Below are positions 28,293 to 37,631 of a stretch of 64,000 nucleotides of DNA, piece after piece. How positions within the stretch are numbered: the first letter of the stretch is position 1; the number at the start of each line of letters is the position of its first letter. The DNA comes from Microbacterium paraoxydans (GTDB lineage Bacteria > Actinomycetota > Actinomycetes > Actinomycetales > Microbacteriaceae). The notes below the pieces were generated by a model. It had not been told where the DNA came from, ran no database searches, and saw only the letters and a program-made list of their open reading frames with translations. The position numbers and the translations under genes were made by a program. Location of the stretch: contig NZ_CP064873.1 of NCBI RefSeq assembly GCF_019056515.1, positions 2,108,001 through 2,172,000 of the forward strand, given 5' to 3'.

Positions 28293-29494
28293 CTCGCGAC
28301 CCTACCCCGCTCGGCTGACTGCTTCTCGGCGACCGGGATGGTCCGCGCGAAGGCCAGCAGCACACCGCAGGCGATGAGCACGGCGAAGAGCGCCGTCCCT
28401 CCCTGGGACATGAAGGGAAGGGGCACACCCATCACCGGGAAGACCCCGATGACGACGCCGATGTTCAGGACGGCCTGGCCGACGATCCAGACCGTGATCC
28501 CCCCGGCCGCGACGCGGATGAAGGGGTCCGAGGTCTTGCGGATCACGTGGAACGCGCCCACCGTGAAGAACGTGAAGAGGGCGAGCACGACGATGCAGCC
28601 GATCAGCCCCAGCTCCTCGCCGACGATCGCGAAGATGAAGTCGTTGCCGGCGGCGGGCAGCCACCCGTACTTCTCCTGGGAATTGCCGAGACCGAGGCCG
28701 AAGACACCGCCGGAGGCCATGCCCCAGATGCCGTGGATCGACTGGTAGCAGTCCGTGTAGTACAGCGCCATGTCGTCGCAGGTGGCGGTGATGCGGCGCA
28801 TGCGGTCCTCGCTGGAGAGCGCGTACGCCAGCACCGCGACCACGCCCAGGATCATCGGGATGATGAACAGCCGCAGCTTCACGCCGGAGAAGAAGAGGCA
28901 GCCGAGGAGGATGAGGACCATCACCATCGCGGTGCCGAGGTCCTTGCCCGCGAGCACGGTGCCGATCGCCAGCGCGCCGACCGGCACGACGGGGATGAAG
29001 ACGTGGTGCCAGGTGCCGAGCATGGTCTGCTTGCGCAGCAGCACCGCGGCGATCCACAGGGCGAGCGCCAGCTTGAGGAACTCGGACGGCTGCATCTGGA
29101 AGCCCGCCACCTGGATCCAGTTCCGGTTTCCGCCGTCGGCGATGCCGAGCGGCGTGAACACCAGGAGCTGGAGGGCCACCGCGCCGAACAGCGCCGGCCA
29201 GGCCATGCGCTTGAGGAACTCCACGGGGAAGCGGCTGATGAGGAACATCATCGGGATGCCGAGCAGGGCGAACACACCCTGCCGGAGGGCGCCGTCCAAC
29301 GGGTTCTGCGCGTTGGCCACGGCGGTGGCGCTCGTCGCGGACAGCACCATGACGAGGCCGAAGATCGTGAGGAGCAGGGCGGTCGACGCGATCAGCAGGA
29401 ACTCGGTCGAGACCGGCGTGAACCGGCGCCCGAGCGAGACCCGGGCCGCGAGCCCGCCCGACTCAGACCGCGGAGGGCGAGCCACCTGCGTCAT
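28289..29494 (-). CDS. ftsW: Cell division SEDS protein FtsW
   Basis: SEDS-family glycosyltransferase that polymerises septal glycan with FtsI. 401 residues, about 10 membrane helices. The ATG at 29494 is backed by GGGGGAG seven bases away, even though the gene then overlaps murD by 32 bases. Confidence 0.94.
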   Translation of the reverse strand: MTQVARPPRSESGGLAARVSLGRRFTPVSTEFLLIASTALLLTIFGLVMVLSATSATAVANAQNPLDGALRQGVFALLGIPMMFLISRFPVEFLKRMAWPALFGAVALQLLVFTPLGIADGGNRNWIQVAGFQMQPSEFLKLALALWIAAVLLRKQTMLGTWHHVFIPVVPVGALAIGTVLAGKDLGTAMVMVLILLGCLFFSGVKLRLFIIPMILGVVAVLAYALSSEDRMRRITATCDDMALYYTDCYQSIHGIWGMASGGVFGLGLGNSQEKYGWLPAAGNDFIFAIVGEELGLIGCIVVLALFTFFTVGAFHVIRKTSDPFIRVAAGGITVWIVGQAVLNIGVVIGVFPVMGVPLPFMSQGGTALFAVLIACGVLLAFARTIPVAEKQSAERGRVAR

Positions 29495-30998
29495 CGGTGC
29501 TCCCCCGATCGATCCATTCCTGCACCGCTTCGGCGAAGCGGTGGCCGCGATCCGCGTAGCTGGAGAACTGGTCGAAGGATGCGGCGGCGGGAGCGAGGAG
29601 CACGGTGCCCTCCCCGTCGACGATCCCCGCCGCGATCTCCACGACGCGGTTCATGACCTGTCCAGTGTCGCCAGCATCGACCTCGAAGACCGGCACCGTC
29701 GGCGCGTGTCGCTCGAATGCCGCGACAACGGCCGTGCGGTCCACTCCGATGACGACCGCCGCGCGCGCGGTCGAGCCGGCGTCCGCGACGAGATCGGCGA
29801 TGTCGACGCCCTTGAGATCGCCGCCGACGACCCATACCGCGCCCGGGTACGCGCGCAGCGAGGAGGCGGCGGCGTGCGGGTTCGTCGCCTTGGAGTCGTC
29901 GATCCAGGTGATGCCGGCATGCCGCGCGACCACCTCGATGCGGTGCGCGTCCAGCCGGAAGCTCTGCAGCGCCCCGTGGATCGCCTCGGGCTCGATTCCG
30001 AGGGACCGGGCGAGAGCACTGGCGGCGAGGATGTTCTGCACGATGTGCGGGGCCGACAGGCCGGCGGCCTCCAGGTCGGCGACCGTCGTCAGCTCCAGGG
30101 CACTGCGGGCCCGGTCGTCGAGGAAGGCCCGATCGACGAGCAGCCCCTCCACGACGCCGAGGTCGCTCGGGCCGGGGATGCCCAGGTCGAAGCCGATGGC
30201 ACGAGCGCCCTCGACGACCTCGGCCTCCTCGACCATCCGCCGCGTGGCCTCGTCGGCCTTGTTGTAGACGCAGGCGACGCGGGTGTTCCGATAGACCAGG
30301 GCCTTCGCGTCCCGGTACGCCTGGGCGCTGCCGTGCCAGACGAGATGATCGTCGGCGAGGTTGAGGCAGACCGCGGCGTGCGGGAAGAGCTCCCCCTCCG
30401 GGCGCGACAGGCCGAGATACCAGAGCTGGTGGCTGGAGAGTTCGACGACGAGCACGTCGAAGCCGGCCGGATCCCGGACCGCGTCGAGCACGGGGACGCC
30501 GATGTTGCCGCAGGGTGCGGCGCGCAGTCCGCCGGCGACGAGCAGCGTCGCCGTGAGCTGGGTCGTGGTCGTCTTGCCGTTGGTGCCGGTGATGAGCACC
30601 CAGTCGGCCGGCGTGCCGTCCGCGCGGAGGACCTTGTCGCGCACGCGCCAGGCGAGCTCGACGTCGCCCCAGAGCGCGATGCCCTCGTCCCGGACCCAGC
30701 GGATGACGGGGTGCGACGGAGCGAAACCCGGGGAGGCGATGACGACCTCGGGCGCGAACGCCGTCAGCGCCTCGGGCACGGCGTCCAGCGGACCGAGCTC
30801 CAACCGGGCGCCGATGACGGGGAGCAGACGGGCGTACTCCTCCTCCGCCGACGCGCTGAGCACGAGGACGTCGGCACCGAGCTCGGCGAGGGTGTCGGCG
30901 ACGGAGAAGCCGGTCATGGAGAGGCCGAGGACGGCGACGCGCAGGCCACGCCAGTCGGCGTGCCAGCTCGTCAGCCCGGCCAGGCGCTCAGCCGACAC
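29463..30998 (-). CDS. murD: UDP-N-acetylmuramoylalanine--D-glutamate ligase
   Basis: Adds D-Glu to the stem. 511 residues. N-terminal Rossmann domain starts LRVAVLGLSMTG; the ATP loop is LITGTNGKTTTTQL; the C-terminal domain has WIDDSKATNPHAA. The GTG start overlaps the end of mraY by 11 bases and has no clear Shine-Dalgarno, so it relies on coupling or the true start may be slightly downstream. Confidence 0.96.
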   Translation of the reverse strand: MSAERLAGLTSWHADWRGLRVAVLGLSMTGFSVADTLAELGADVLVLSASAEEEYARLLPVIGARLELGPLDAVPEALTAFAPEVVIASPGFAPSHPVIRWVRDEGIALWGDVELAWRVRDKVLRADGTPADWVLITGTNGKTTTTQLTATLLVAGGLRAAPCGNIGVPVLDAVRDPAGFDVLVVELSSHQLWYLGLSRPEGELFPHAAVCLNLADDHLVWHGSAQAYRDAKALVYRNTRVACVYNKADEATRRMVEEAEVVEGARAIGFDLGIPGPSDLGVVEGLLVDRAFLDDRARSALELTTVADLEAAGLSAPHIVQNILAASALARSLGIEPEAIHGALQSFRLDAHRIEVVARHAGITWIDDSKATNPHAAASSLRAYPGAVWVVGGDLKGVDIADLVADAGSTARAAVVIGVDRTAVVAAFERHAPTVPVFEVDAGDTGQVMNRVVEIAAGIVDGEGTVLLAPAAASFDQFSSYADRGHRFAEAVQEWIDRGSTDDAGGSPSAV

Positions 30999-32094
30999 GG
31001 GTCAGCCATTCCACGTAGAAGAGACCGACGGCGGAGACGGCGAGCAGACCCGCGATGATCCACATGCGCACCACGATGGTGACCTCCGACCATCCCCGCA
31101 TCTCGAGGTGGTGGTGGAACGGGCTCATGAGGAAGAGCCGCTTGCCGCGGGTGATCTTGAAGTAGGCGCGCTGCAGGATCACGGATCCGGAGGCGAGCAC
31201 GAAGACACCGGCGATGATGAGGAGCAGCAGCTCGGTACGGGTCATGACCGCCATCGCGGTGATGACGCCGCCGATGGCCATCGAACCCACATCTCCCATG
31301 AACACCTTGGCCTTCGGGGCGTTCCACCACAGGAAGCCGATGAGGCTGGCAGCGAACGAGGCCGAGATGATGGCGAGGTTGAACGGGTCGCGCACCTCGT
31401 AGCAGCCGCCGAGGGAACCGGGGTCTCCGCCGATGCAGGGCTGCTTGAACTGCCAGAACGCGATGAGGCTGTACGCACCGACGACGATCACGCCCGCACC
31501 GGCGGCGAGGCCGTCGAGGCCGTCGGTGAGGTTGACGCTGTTGGAGGTCGCGACCCCGATGATCGAGATCCAGGCGAGGTAGAGGATCCAGCCGAGGATG
31601 ACGCCGAACGCGAAGAGGTTCAGCCACGTGATGTCGCGGAAGAGGGAGATGGACGCACTGGCCGGCGTCTGCCCCCACTTGTTCGGGAAGTTCAGCGCCA
31701 CGATCCCGAACGGGATCACGACGATGAGCTGCCCGATCACCTTGCGCCACCCGGAGAGCCCGAGGCTGCGCTGGCTGCGCACCTTCATGTAGTCGTCGAT
31801 GAACCCGACCACGCCGAAGCCGACCATGAGCCAGATGACGAGGATCGCGGACAGCGCCGGGGTCTCGCCGCTGACGAGGACGCCGGTGAAGTAGCCGACG
31901 ATCGAGCCGAGGATGAAGATGACCCCGCCCATCGTGGGCGTGCCGCGCTTGGCCTCGTGGCTCGGGTTGCCGGCGGCTTCCGGGGTGCGGATGACCTGCC
32001 CCCAGCCCCACTTCCGGAAGAGCCGGAGGAAGACGGGAGTCAGGAAGAGAGTGAAGGCGAGCGAGATGGCCGCCGCCATGATGAGGGACCTCAC
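30988..32094 (-). CDS. mraY: Phospho-MurNAc-pentapeptide transferase
   Basis: Membrane enzyme that transfers the Mur pentapeptide to undecaprenyl phosphate, giving lipid I. About 368 residues, 10 membrane helices. Visible motifs: KRGTPTMGGVIF, VGFIDDYMK with the Asp pair, NLTDGLDGLAAG with catalytic Asp, and FHHHLEMRGWSE. The start is GTG (VRSLIMAAA) overlapping the murF stop as GTGA, with GGGAG upstream; a frame open further left is a shadow of murF. Confidence 0.96.
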   Translation of the reverse strand: MRSLIMAAAISLAFTLFLTPVFLRLFRKWGWGQVIRTPEAAGNPSHEAKRGTPTMGGVIFILGSIVGYFTGVLVSGETPALSAILVIWLMVGFGVVGFIDDYMKVRSQRSLGLSGWRKVIGQLIVVIPFGIVALNFPNKWGQTPASASISLFRDITWLNLFAFGVILGWILYLAWISIIGVATSNSVNLTDGLDGLAAGAGVIVVGAYSLIAFWQFKQPCIGGDPGSLGGCYEVRDPFNLAIISASFAASLIGFLWWNAPKAKVFMGDVGSMAIGGVITAMAVMTRTELLLLIIAGVFVLASGSVILQRAYFKITRGKRLFLMSPFHHHLEMRGWSEVTIVVRMWIIAGLLAVSAVGLFYVEWLTRVG

Positions 32095-33503
32095 GAGAAC
32101 AATTCTCCCAGACGATCGCCGAGATGCCGGAGGCCCACGGAGTTGGACGACTTCACGAGGACCCGGTCGCCGTCGCGCAGCTCGGTGCGGAGGTACTCGA
32201 ACGCGGCGTCCTGGTCCGGCAGATGCACGGCCTCGCTGTCCCACGATCCCTCGCCGACGGCGGCGAGGTACAGCCGACGGGCCTCCGGGCCGACCACGAC
32301 GATGCGCCGGATGTTGAGGCGCACCGCGAGGAGGCCGATGCGGTCGTGCTCCTCCCCCGCGCTCTCGCCGAGCTCGCTCATCGCGCCGAGGACGGCGACG
32401 GTGCGCTCGTCGGGGCCGGTGATCTGGGCGAGGGTCCGCAAGGCGGCTGCCATCGAGTCGGGGCTGGCGTTGTACGCGTCGTTGATGATGCGGACGCGGT
32501 CGTTGCCCAGGGGCTGCATGCGCCAGCGCTCGGCGATCTCGACGGTCTCCAAGCGGGCGACGGCGTCGGCAGCGGCCACACCGAGCTCGACGGCCGCGGT
32601 GATCGCGGCGAGGGCGTTCGTGACGTGGTGCGCGCCGAGGACGCGCAGCCGCAGCGGCAGCCGCTCCCCCGCGACCTCGATCACGCACTGCGTGCCGGAG
32701 GCCGAGACCTCGATGTCGCGCGCGTGCACGGCGGCCGCGGCGGACTGGCCGAAGCCGACGACCCGGAGGCCGCGGCTCTCCGCGAGCTCGCGCATCGCCC
32801 ACACCCGGGCGTCGTCGGCGTTGAGCACGGCCGTGCCGGGCACGCGGGCCGCGGCGACGAGCTCGGACTTGGCCTTCGCGGTGGCCTCGATGCCGCCGAA
32901 GCCCCCGGCGTGCGCCATCCCGACCATGAGCACGACGACGAGGTCGGGCTCGACGAGGCCGGCGAGCCGCGCGATGCTGCCCGGCGCGGCGGCGCCGAAC
33001 TCGCTCACGAGGAAGCGGGTGTCGTGCGTGACGCGGAGCATCGTCACCGGGGCGCCGACCTCGTTGTTGAAGGACTTCACCGGAGCGACGGTCTCGCCCT
33101 CGTCCTCGAGGATGCGGGCGAGGAAGTTCTTCGTCGTCGTCTTGCCGTTGGAGCCGGTGATGCCGACGATGCGCAGGTTCCCGCCGGCGCGTACGCGCGC
33201 CACGACCTCGCGGGCGAGGTCGCCGAGCGCGGCGACGGCATCCGAGACGACGATCTGTGAAACCGCGACGTCGACCGGACGCTCGACGATCGCCAGCACC
33301 GCGCCGGCTTCGACAGCGGCGCCGACGAAGCGGTGTCCGTCCGTCTCGGCTCCGGGCTTGGCGACGAAGATCGACCCGGCCTCCATGGTTCGGGAATCGG
33401 TGTCGACGATGCCGTCGACCACCGTCTCCGGCGTGTGCTCTCCGGCCACGCGCAGCTCACCACCGACGGCGGCGGCGATCTCAGCGAGCGTCAGGGCGAT
33501 CAT
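32091..33503 (-). CDS. murF: UDP-N-acetylmuramoyl-tripeptide--D-alanyl-D-alanine ligase
   Basis: Adds D-Ala-D-Ala to complete the pentapeptide. 470 residues, with GITGSNGKTTTKNFLARIL as ATP loop, SFNNEVGAP, and RIINDAYNASPDSM, all typical of MurF. It follows ftsI with a 27-base gap, the slot where murE usually lies. GGAG precedes the ATG. Confidence 0.96.
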   Translation of the reverse strand: MIALTLAEIAAAVGGELRVAGEHTPETVVDGIVDTDSRTMEAGSIFVAKPGAETDGHRFVGAAVEAGAVLAIVERPVDVAVSQIVVSDAVAALGDLAREVVARVRAGGNLRIVGITGSNGKTTTKNFLARILEDEGETVAPVKSFNNEVGAPVTMLRVTHDTRFLVSEFGAAAPGSIARLAGLVEPDLVVVLMVGMAHAGGFGGIEATAKAKSELVAAARVPGTAVLNADDARVWAMRELAESRGLRVVGFGQSAAAAVHARDIEVSASGTQCVIEVAGERLPLRLRVLGAHHVTNALAAITAAVELGVAAADAVARLETVEIAERWRMQPLGNDRVRIINDAYNASPDSMAAALRTLAQITGPDERTVAVLGAMSELGESAGEEHDRIGLLAVRLNIRRIVVVGPEARRLYLAAVGEGSWDSEAVHLPDQDAAFEYLRTELRDGDRVLVKSSNSVGLRHLGDRLGELFS

Positions 33504-33530
33504 GTCATCTCCATGCGCGGCTCTCGCCGG

Positions 33531-35300
33531 CTATCCGAACTTGGGGAGGAGCGCGTCCATCGGGACAGAGGACGGCATCACGCGATAGGTCTTCATCACC
33601 TGCGTCATCGCCTTCTGGAAGGCGGAAGCGGTGGCCGCGGACGATACAACCTTAGTCGGCTCGTCGAGGGTCACCACGACGACGTACTGGGGGTCGTCGA
33701 CGGGAGCGAAGCCCACCATGCTGGTGTAGTAGACGCCCGCCTTGTAGCCGCCCTTGCCGTCGGACACCTGTGCGGTACCGGTCTTGCTGGTCACGCGATA
33801 GCCGGGCACCTGGATGCGATCCGCGTTCCCGCCCTGCACGGCCACGTTCTCGAGCATGCGCGTCAGATCGGCCGCGGTCTGCTCCTTCACGATCTGCTCG
33901 TGCTTCGGCTTCGGGGTCTCCGTGACCGTCCCGTCGGGTGCGGTGCAGGACTCGACCATCGTCAGGTCGATCTTCTCCCCGCCGTTGGCGATGGCCTGGT
34001 ATGCGCCGGCGAGCTGAGGAGCCGTCACGGTGAAGTACTGGCCGAACGTCGTGGTGTAGAGCGACTGGCTGTCCCAGTCGCTCACCGGGTGGAGGATGCC
34101 CCCCACCTCGGAGGGGAAGTCCAGCGTCTTCTGACCCACGCCGAAGCGCTGCAGGTAGTCGTAGCGGACCTCGGGGGCGACCATCGTGCCGAACTTCGAC
34201 AGCGCCGTGTTGGACGAGTCGATCAGTCCGCCGGCCAGCGTGTAGTTGTACGCGGGGTGGCTGAACGCGTCGTTGACCACGGCGCCGTTGGGGAAGGTCT
34301 CCCGCGACGAGGCCGTGACGGTGCTGAGCGGAGTGAGGCCGGCACCCTCCATCGCCGCCGCCGCCGTGATCGCCTTGAACGTCGAGCCCGGCTCGAAGTC
34401 GCGGTGGAAGATCTGGCTGTAACGGGTCTCCGGCGTCGAGGAGTCCAGGTCGTTGGGGTCCATGGCCGGCCACTCGGCGGCGGCGCGGATCTTGCCCGTG
34501 CCCACCTCGACCACCGTCACGGTCCCGCCCTTCGCGCCCTGCTTCTGGGCCTCCTCGCCGACCATCTGCTGGAGGTACCACTGGAGGTCGCTGTTGATCG
34601 TGAGCTGCACGGTGCCGCCGTTCACGGCGTCGGTGACGGACTCGCTGCCCGGGATCACGACCCCGTCCTTGCCCTTGCGGTACGTCTTCTCACCGTCCAC
34701 GGGCGCGAGGCACGACTCCTCGAGCTGCTCCACACCGGCTTTGGCCTCGCCCGTGTTGTCGAGGAAGCCGAGCACGTTGCCGGCGACCGCGCCGTTCGGA
34801 TAGACCCGCGTCTCACGCGGCTTCAACGCCAGGTAGGACCCGAGGCCGAGGTCGCGGAGCGCGATGTACTGCTCGGTGTTCAACCCGGTCTTCAAGGGCG
34901 CGTACTGGCTGTTCGGGTTCTCGGCCAGGGCGTCCGAGACCCGCTTGCGGATCTCGTCGCCCGGCACGCCCGTGATCTCGGCGATCTTCTCGGAGGCCTC
35001 GGCCCACGGCAGCGCCGGGTCCTTCTCCTCCGTGAGTCGGATCACCTGCGGGCTGAGCTGGGCGTCGTACACCATGACGCTCGACGCGAGGACGGTGCCC
35101 TCCGCGTCGACGATGGAGCCGCGCTGTCCGGGGATCGTCGACCCGTCCCCGATGTGCTCGAGGGACTGGCTGACGTGCTCGTCGGCGCTCACGACCTGGA
35201 TGTCGATGAGGCGGACGACGAACGCCACCAGCACCGAGAGGATGACCGCCAGTGCGACGACGGTGCGTCGCCGCGGTCCGCGCGTGGCTCGTGTCGTCAT
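33531..35300 (-). CDS. ftsI: Peptidoglycan D,D-transpeptidase FtsI (class B PBP)
   Basis: Septal cross-linking enzyme. About 589 residues: short cytoplasmic basic N-terminus, a membrane anchor (about 14-32), the PBP dimerisation domain with GQRGSIVDAEG, then the transpeptidase domain. Catalytic motifs are PGSTFKAIT (Ser nucleophile, SxxK), DSSNTALSKFG (SxN) and TSKTGTAQV (KTG). No C-terminal PASTA repeats. The ATG is chosen before TTRATRG; a longer frame runs into the ftsL-like gene. Confidence 0.96.
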   Translation of the reverse strand: MTTRATRGPRRRTVVALAVILSVLVAFVVRLIDIQVVSADEHVSQSLEHIGDGSTIPGQRGSIVDAEGTVLASSVMVYDAQLSPQVIRLTEEKDPALPWAEASEKIAEITGVPGDEIRKRVSDALAENPNSQYAPLKTGLNTEQYIALRDLGLGSYLALKPRETRVYPNGAVAGNVLGFLDNTGEAKAGVEQLEESCLAPVDGEKTYRKGKDGVVIPGSESVTDAVNGGTVQLTINSDLQWYLQQMVGEEAQKQGAKGGTVTVVEVGTGKIRAAAEWPAMDPNDLDSSTPETRYSQIFHRDFEPGSTFKAITAAAAMEGAGLTPLSTVTASSRETFPNGAVVNDAFSHPAYNYTLAGGLIDSSNTALSKFGTMVAPEVRYDYLQRFGVGQKTLDFPSEVGGILHPVSDWDSQSLYTTTFGQYFTVTAPQLAGAYQAIANGGEKIDLTMVESCTAPDGTVTETPKPKHEQIVKEQTAADLTRMLENVAVQGGNADRIQVPGYRVTSKTGTAQVSDGKGGYKAGVYYTSMVGFAPVDDPQYVVVVTLDEPTKVVSSAATASAFQKAMTQVMKTYRVMPSSVPMDALLPKFG

Positions 35301-35325
35301 GGGATCTCTCCGTCGATCGGGATGG

Positions 35326-35898
35326 TCAGTGGGTCGTGGGGCTGGGGAGGCCGTCGGTGAGGGCGGGCGGCAGATCCGTCGCGGGCGGAGTCCCGCCTGT
35401 GGACTCCTCCGCGGTCTGCTCCGCCGCGGGCGTCTCCTCGGTGACGAGGACGTTGCCGACGGCCGCCGGTCCGTGGGGGTCGACCGTCGAGATCCCCTCC
35501 GCGCCGGCACCGGCGCCGAAGACCGCGCCGTCGCTGAGACGCAGATACGAGGGCGCTCCCGCGACGACCATGCCGAGGTCGGCCGCATTGCCGGCGAGCA
35601 CCTGCGGAGAGCTCAGACCCGTGAGCTCCTCCTTCAGTGCATCCGTGCGGAGATCGAGCTCGCGCTGCTGGGAGGTGAGCCCGGCGAGGGTGAACGAGTC
35701 CTGCGTGATGGCCAGGGAGAGTCCGACCTGCGCGGCACCGATCGCCAGGGCTCCGCCGAGGGCGACGAGCGCGTAGGCGAGCTTCGGCTTCCGCCGCCGC
35801 GCCGGCGCCGTCACGGGCTGGAGGCGGCGCTCCGGGGTCTTCTCCGGGACGACCGGCTGCAGCGGCAGGGTCGGCTTGCGGACTGCGTTCATGCTCAT
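35326..35898 (-). CDS. ftsL: FtsL-like septal protein
   Basis: 190 residues. A cytoplasmic Pro/Arg/Lys-rich N-terminus (about 1-38), one membrane helix (about 40-62) and a short helical periplasmic part (about 65-110) fit FtsL, and the position between rsmH and ftsI is the usual one. A C-terminal tail of about 70 residues rich in Pro, Thr, Glu and Ala is longer than in FtsL of model species. Sequence of FtsL is poorly conserved, so the name rests mainly on context. The ATG overlaps the rsmH stop; a second ATG lies two codons in. Confidence 0.75.
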   Translation of the reverse strand: MSMNAVRKPTLPLQPVVPEKTPERRLQPVTAPARRRKPKLAYALVALGGALAIGAAQVGLSLAITQDSFTLAGLTSQQRELDLRTDALKEELTGLSSPQVLAGNAADLGMVVAGAPSYLRLSDGAVFGAGAGAEGISTVDPHGPAAVGNVLVTEETPAAEQTAEESTGGTPPATDLPPALTDGLPSPTTH

Positions 35899-36833
35899 GC
35901 GCTCTCCCGCACCTTCTCGGCGGCGCGCAGGCGCACCGGTATCGCACGCGGGTTGCGTGCGCGTTCTTCGTCGTCGGCGAGTTCCGCCCCCTTGGTCAGG
36001 ATGCGGAATCGGGGGGCGTGCTCCGGCAGCTCGACAGGGAGGCCGGCGGGCGCCGTCGAGGAGGACGCGGCGGCGAAGGCCTGCTTCACCAGCCGGTCCT
36101 CGAGGGACTGGTACGACATCACGACGATGCGACCGCCGACGGCGAGAGCGTCCATCGCGGAGGGGATGGCGTCCGCGAGCACGTTCAGCTCCGCGTTGAC
36201 CTCGATGCGCAGCGCCTGGAACACGCGCTTCGCGGGGTGCCCCGCACGCTGTGCCGCGGCGGGCGTCGCCGCCACGAGGATGTCCACGAGCTCCCCGGAG
36301 CGGGTGATCGGCTGCTTCTGGCGGGCGTCGATGATGAAGCGGGCGTACCGTGCGGCGAGCTTCTCCTCGCCGTACCGCTCGAAGATGCGGCGCAGGTTCC
36401 CCTCGCTGTACGTCGCGATGACGTCGGCGGCGGTGATGCCCTTCGTCTGGTCCATCCGCATGTCGAGCGGAGCGTCCTTGGAGTACGCGAAGCCGCGTTC
36501 GGCCTCGTCCAGCTGCAGCGACGAGACGCCGAGGTCGAAGAGGATCCCGGCGGCGCCCTGGGCGTGCAGACCGATCTCGTCGTAGACCGTGTGGACGAGC
36601 GTGACGCGGTCGCGGAACCGGGCGAGCCGCTCCCCCGCGATCTTCAGCGCGTCGGTGTCGCGGTCCAGGCCGATCAGGCGGATGCCGGGGAAGCGCTCGA
36701 GCAGCGCCTCCGAGTGCCCGCCCATGCCGAGGGTGGCGTCGACGAGCACGGCGCCGTCCTCCTGGAGGGACGGCGCGAGGAGCTCGACGCAGCGGTCGAG
36801 CAGGACGGGGGTGTGGATGTCGCGGAGGTTCAT
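35895..36833 (-). CDS. rsmH: 16S rRNA (cytosine(1402)-N(4))-methyltransferase
   Basis: About 312 residues. The SAM site is [19 protein letters not shown], followed by [10 protein letters not shown] and [17 protein letters not shown], all typical of RsmH (MraW). It is the second gene of the cluster, and its stop overlaps the ftsL-like start. The ATG before [10 protein letters not shown] is used, with GAGAGAG upstream. Confidence 0.97.
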   Translation of the reverse strand: MNLRDIHTPVLLDRCVELLAPSLQEDGAVLVDATLGMGGHSEALLERFPGIRLIGLDRDTDALKIAGERLARFRDRVTLVHTVYDEIGLHAQGAAGILFDLGVSSLQLDEAERGFAYSKDAPLDMRMDQTKGITAADVIATYSEGNLRRIFERYGEEKLAARYARFIIDARQKQPITRSGELVDILVAATPAAAQRAGHPAKRVFQALRIEVNAELNVLADAIPSAMDALAVGGRIVVMSYQSLEDRLVKQAFAAASSSTAPAGLPVELPEHAPRFRILTKGAELADDEERARNPRAIPVRLRAAEKVRESA

Positions 36834-36936
36834 GATCTCTCTCGGGTCCGACCTTCGGCTCTGATCCCCCTCCGCTTCTCGACCCGGCACCGGGGAAGTG
36901 TGTCGGGGCGGGAGCGGCGGGGCATCACAGCCGTGG

Positions 36937-37368
36937 TCAGAACAGTCCGGGAATCACCTCCTGCTCCAGCTCGGCGTAGGACTCCTCGCCGGCGGCGAGG
37001 TAGGCGTTCCAGCTCTCCGCATCCCAGATCTCGGCGTGGGCGCCGACTCCGGTCACGATGAGCTCCTTCTGAAGACCCGCGTACTGACGCAGGTGGGCGG
37101 GGATGGTGATGCGGTTCTGGCTGTCGGGCATCTCCGCACTGGCACCGGAGAGGAACATGCGCATGAAGTCACGCGCCTGCTTGTTGGCGAGCGGGGCCTG
37201 ACGGATCCGCTCGTGCATCGCCTCGAACTCGGCCGTGCTGAAGACGTAGAGGCACCGCTCCTGACCCCGGGTGACGACGATGCCGCCGCCCAGGTCCTCG
37301 CGGAACTTCGCGGGAAGGATGACCCGTCCCTTGTCGTCCAGCTTCGGTGAGTGCGTGCCCAGCAGCAT
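36937..37368 (-). CDS. mraZ: Transcriptional regulator MraZ
   Basis: First gene of the division and wall cluster. 143 residues with two SpoVT/AbrB-like halves: [21 protein letters not shown] at the N-terminus and [20 protein letters not shown] about 75 residues later. In E. coli and Mycoplasma MraZ binds short repeats in front of its own operon; matching repeats lie 40-65 bases upstream of this start. Start site preceded by GGAGAGGGGG. About 100 bases separate it from rsmH. Confidence 0.97.
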   Translation of the reverse strand: MLLGTHSPKLDDKGRVILPAKFREDLGGGIVVTRGQERCLYVFSTAEFEAMHERIRQAPLANKQARDFMRMFLSGASAEMPDSQNRITIPAHLRQYAGLQKELIVTGVGAHAEIWDAESWNAYLAAGEESYAELEQEVIPGLF

Positions 37369-37408
37369 CGGCCATCACCCCCTCTCCGTCCGGCCAACTC
37401 GAGGTGCG

Positions 37409-37434
37409 CCCCACTTTACTCCACTTTCCTCCAC
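37409..37434 (-). promoter_or_regulatory. MraZ box: three GTGGAG/GTGGGG repeats reading toward mraZ
   Basis: On the minus strand GTGGAG (37429-37434), GTGGAG (37419-37424) and GTGGGG (37409-37414) repeat at an exact 10-base period, 41-66 bases upstream of the mraZ start. The helical-turn spacing and place fit an MraZ operator. TAAAGT (37413-37418) inside the array could be a -10. Confidence 0.7.
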
Positions 37435-37469
37435 ATTCCTACGATGAATCCCGCGTATCGCGCCGCGGT

Positions 37470-37495
37470 TCGCGACCCGCACGCTCGCGACCCGC
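37470..37495 (+). repeat. Short direct repeat between the two GTGGAG clusters
   Basis: TCGCGACCCGC occurs at 37470-37480 and 37485-37495, a 15-base period, in the spacer between the two repeat clusters. Role unknown. Confidence 0.4.
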
Positions 37496-37506
37496 GAGAT
37501 TCCGCG

Positions 37507-37544
37507 GTGGAGCAAGGTGGAGGGCGAGTGGAGGGCCAGTGGAG
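37507..37544 (+). promoter_or_regulatory. Second cluster of four GTGGAG repeats, opposite orientation
   Basis: GTGGAG at 37507-37512, 37517-37522, 37528-37533 and 37539-37544, spaced 10, 11 and 11 bases, on the plus strand. It points away from mraZ. No plus-strand gene follows until about 38.1 kb, so it is probably a distal half of the mraZ control region. Confidence 0.55.
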
Positions 37545-37575
37545 GACTCACACGGCGTCAACGGACCGAAGACAC

Positions 37576-37606
37576 GAAAAAGCCCGGATGCTCAGCATCC
37601 GGGCTT
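37576..37606 (-). terminator. Terminator after the DUF3040 gene, with U-tract
   Basis: 12-bp perfect stem (37580-37591 with 37595-37606), TCA loop. Read on the minus strand it ends in five T, the most classical intrinsic terminator in the window. It insulates the mraZ control region. Confidence 0.85.
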
Positions 37607-37631
37607 CGTGGTGGAGGAGAAGGGAGGGGGC

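Noticed and set aside
24759..28748. Open frame of about 1300 codons opposite ftsQ-murC-murG-ftsW
   Set aside because: Spans four well-supported genes and their junctions on the other strand; composition-driven.
29463..29494. 32-base overlap of murD and ftsW as a sign of a wrong ftsW start
   Set aside because: A GGGGGAG site seven bases before the ATG supports the overlapping start.
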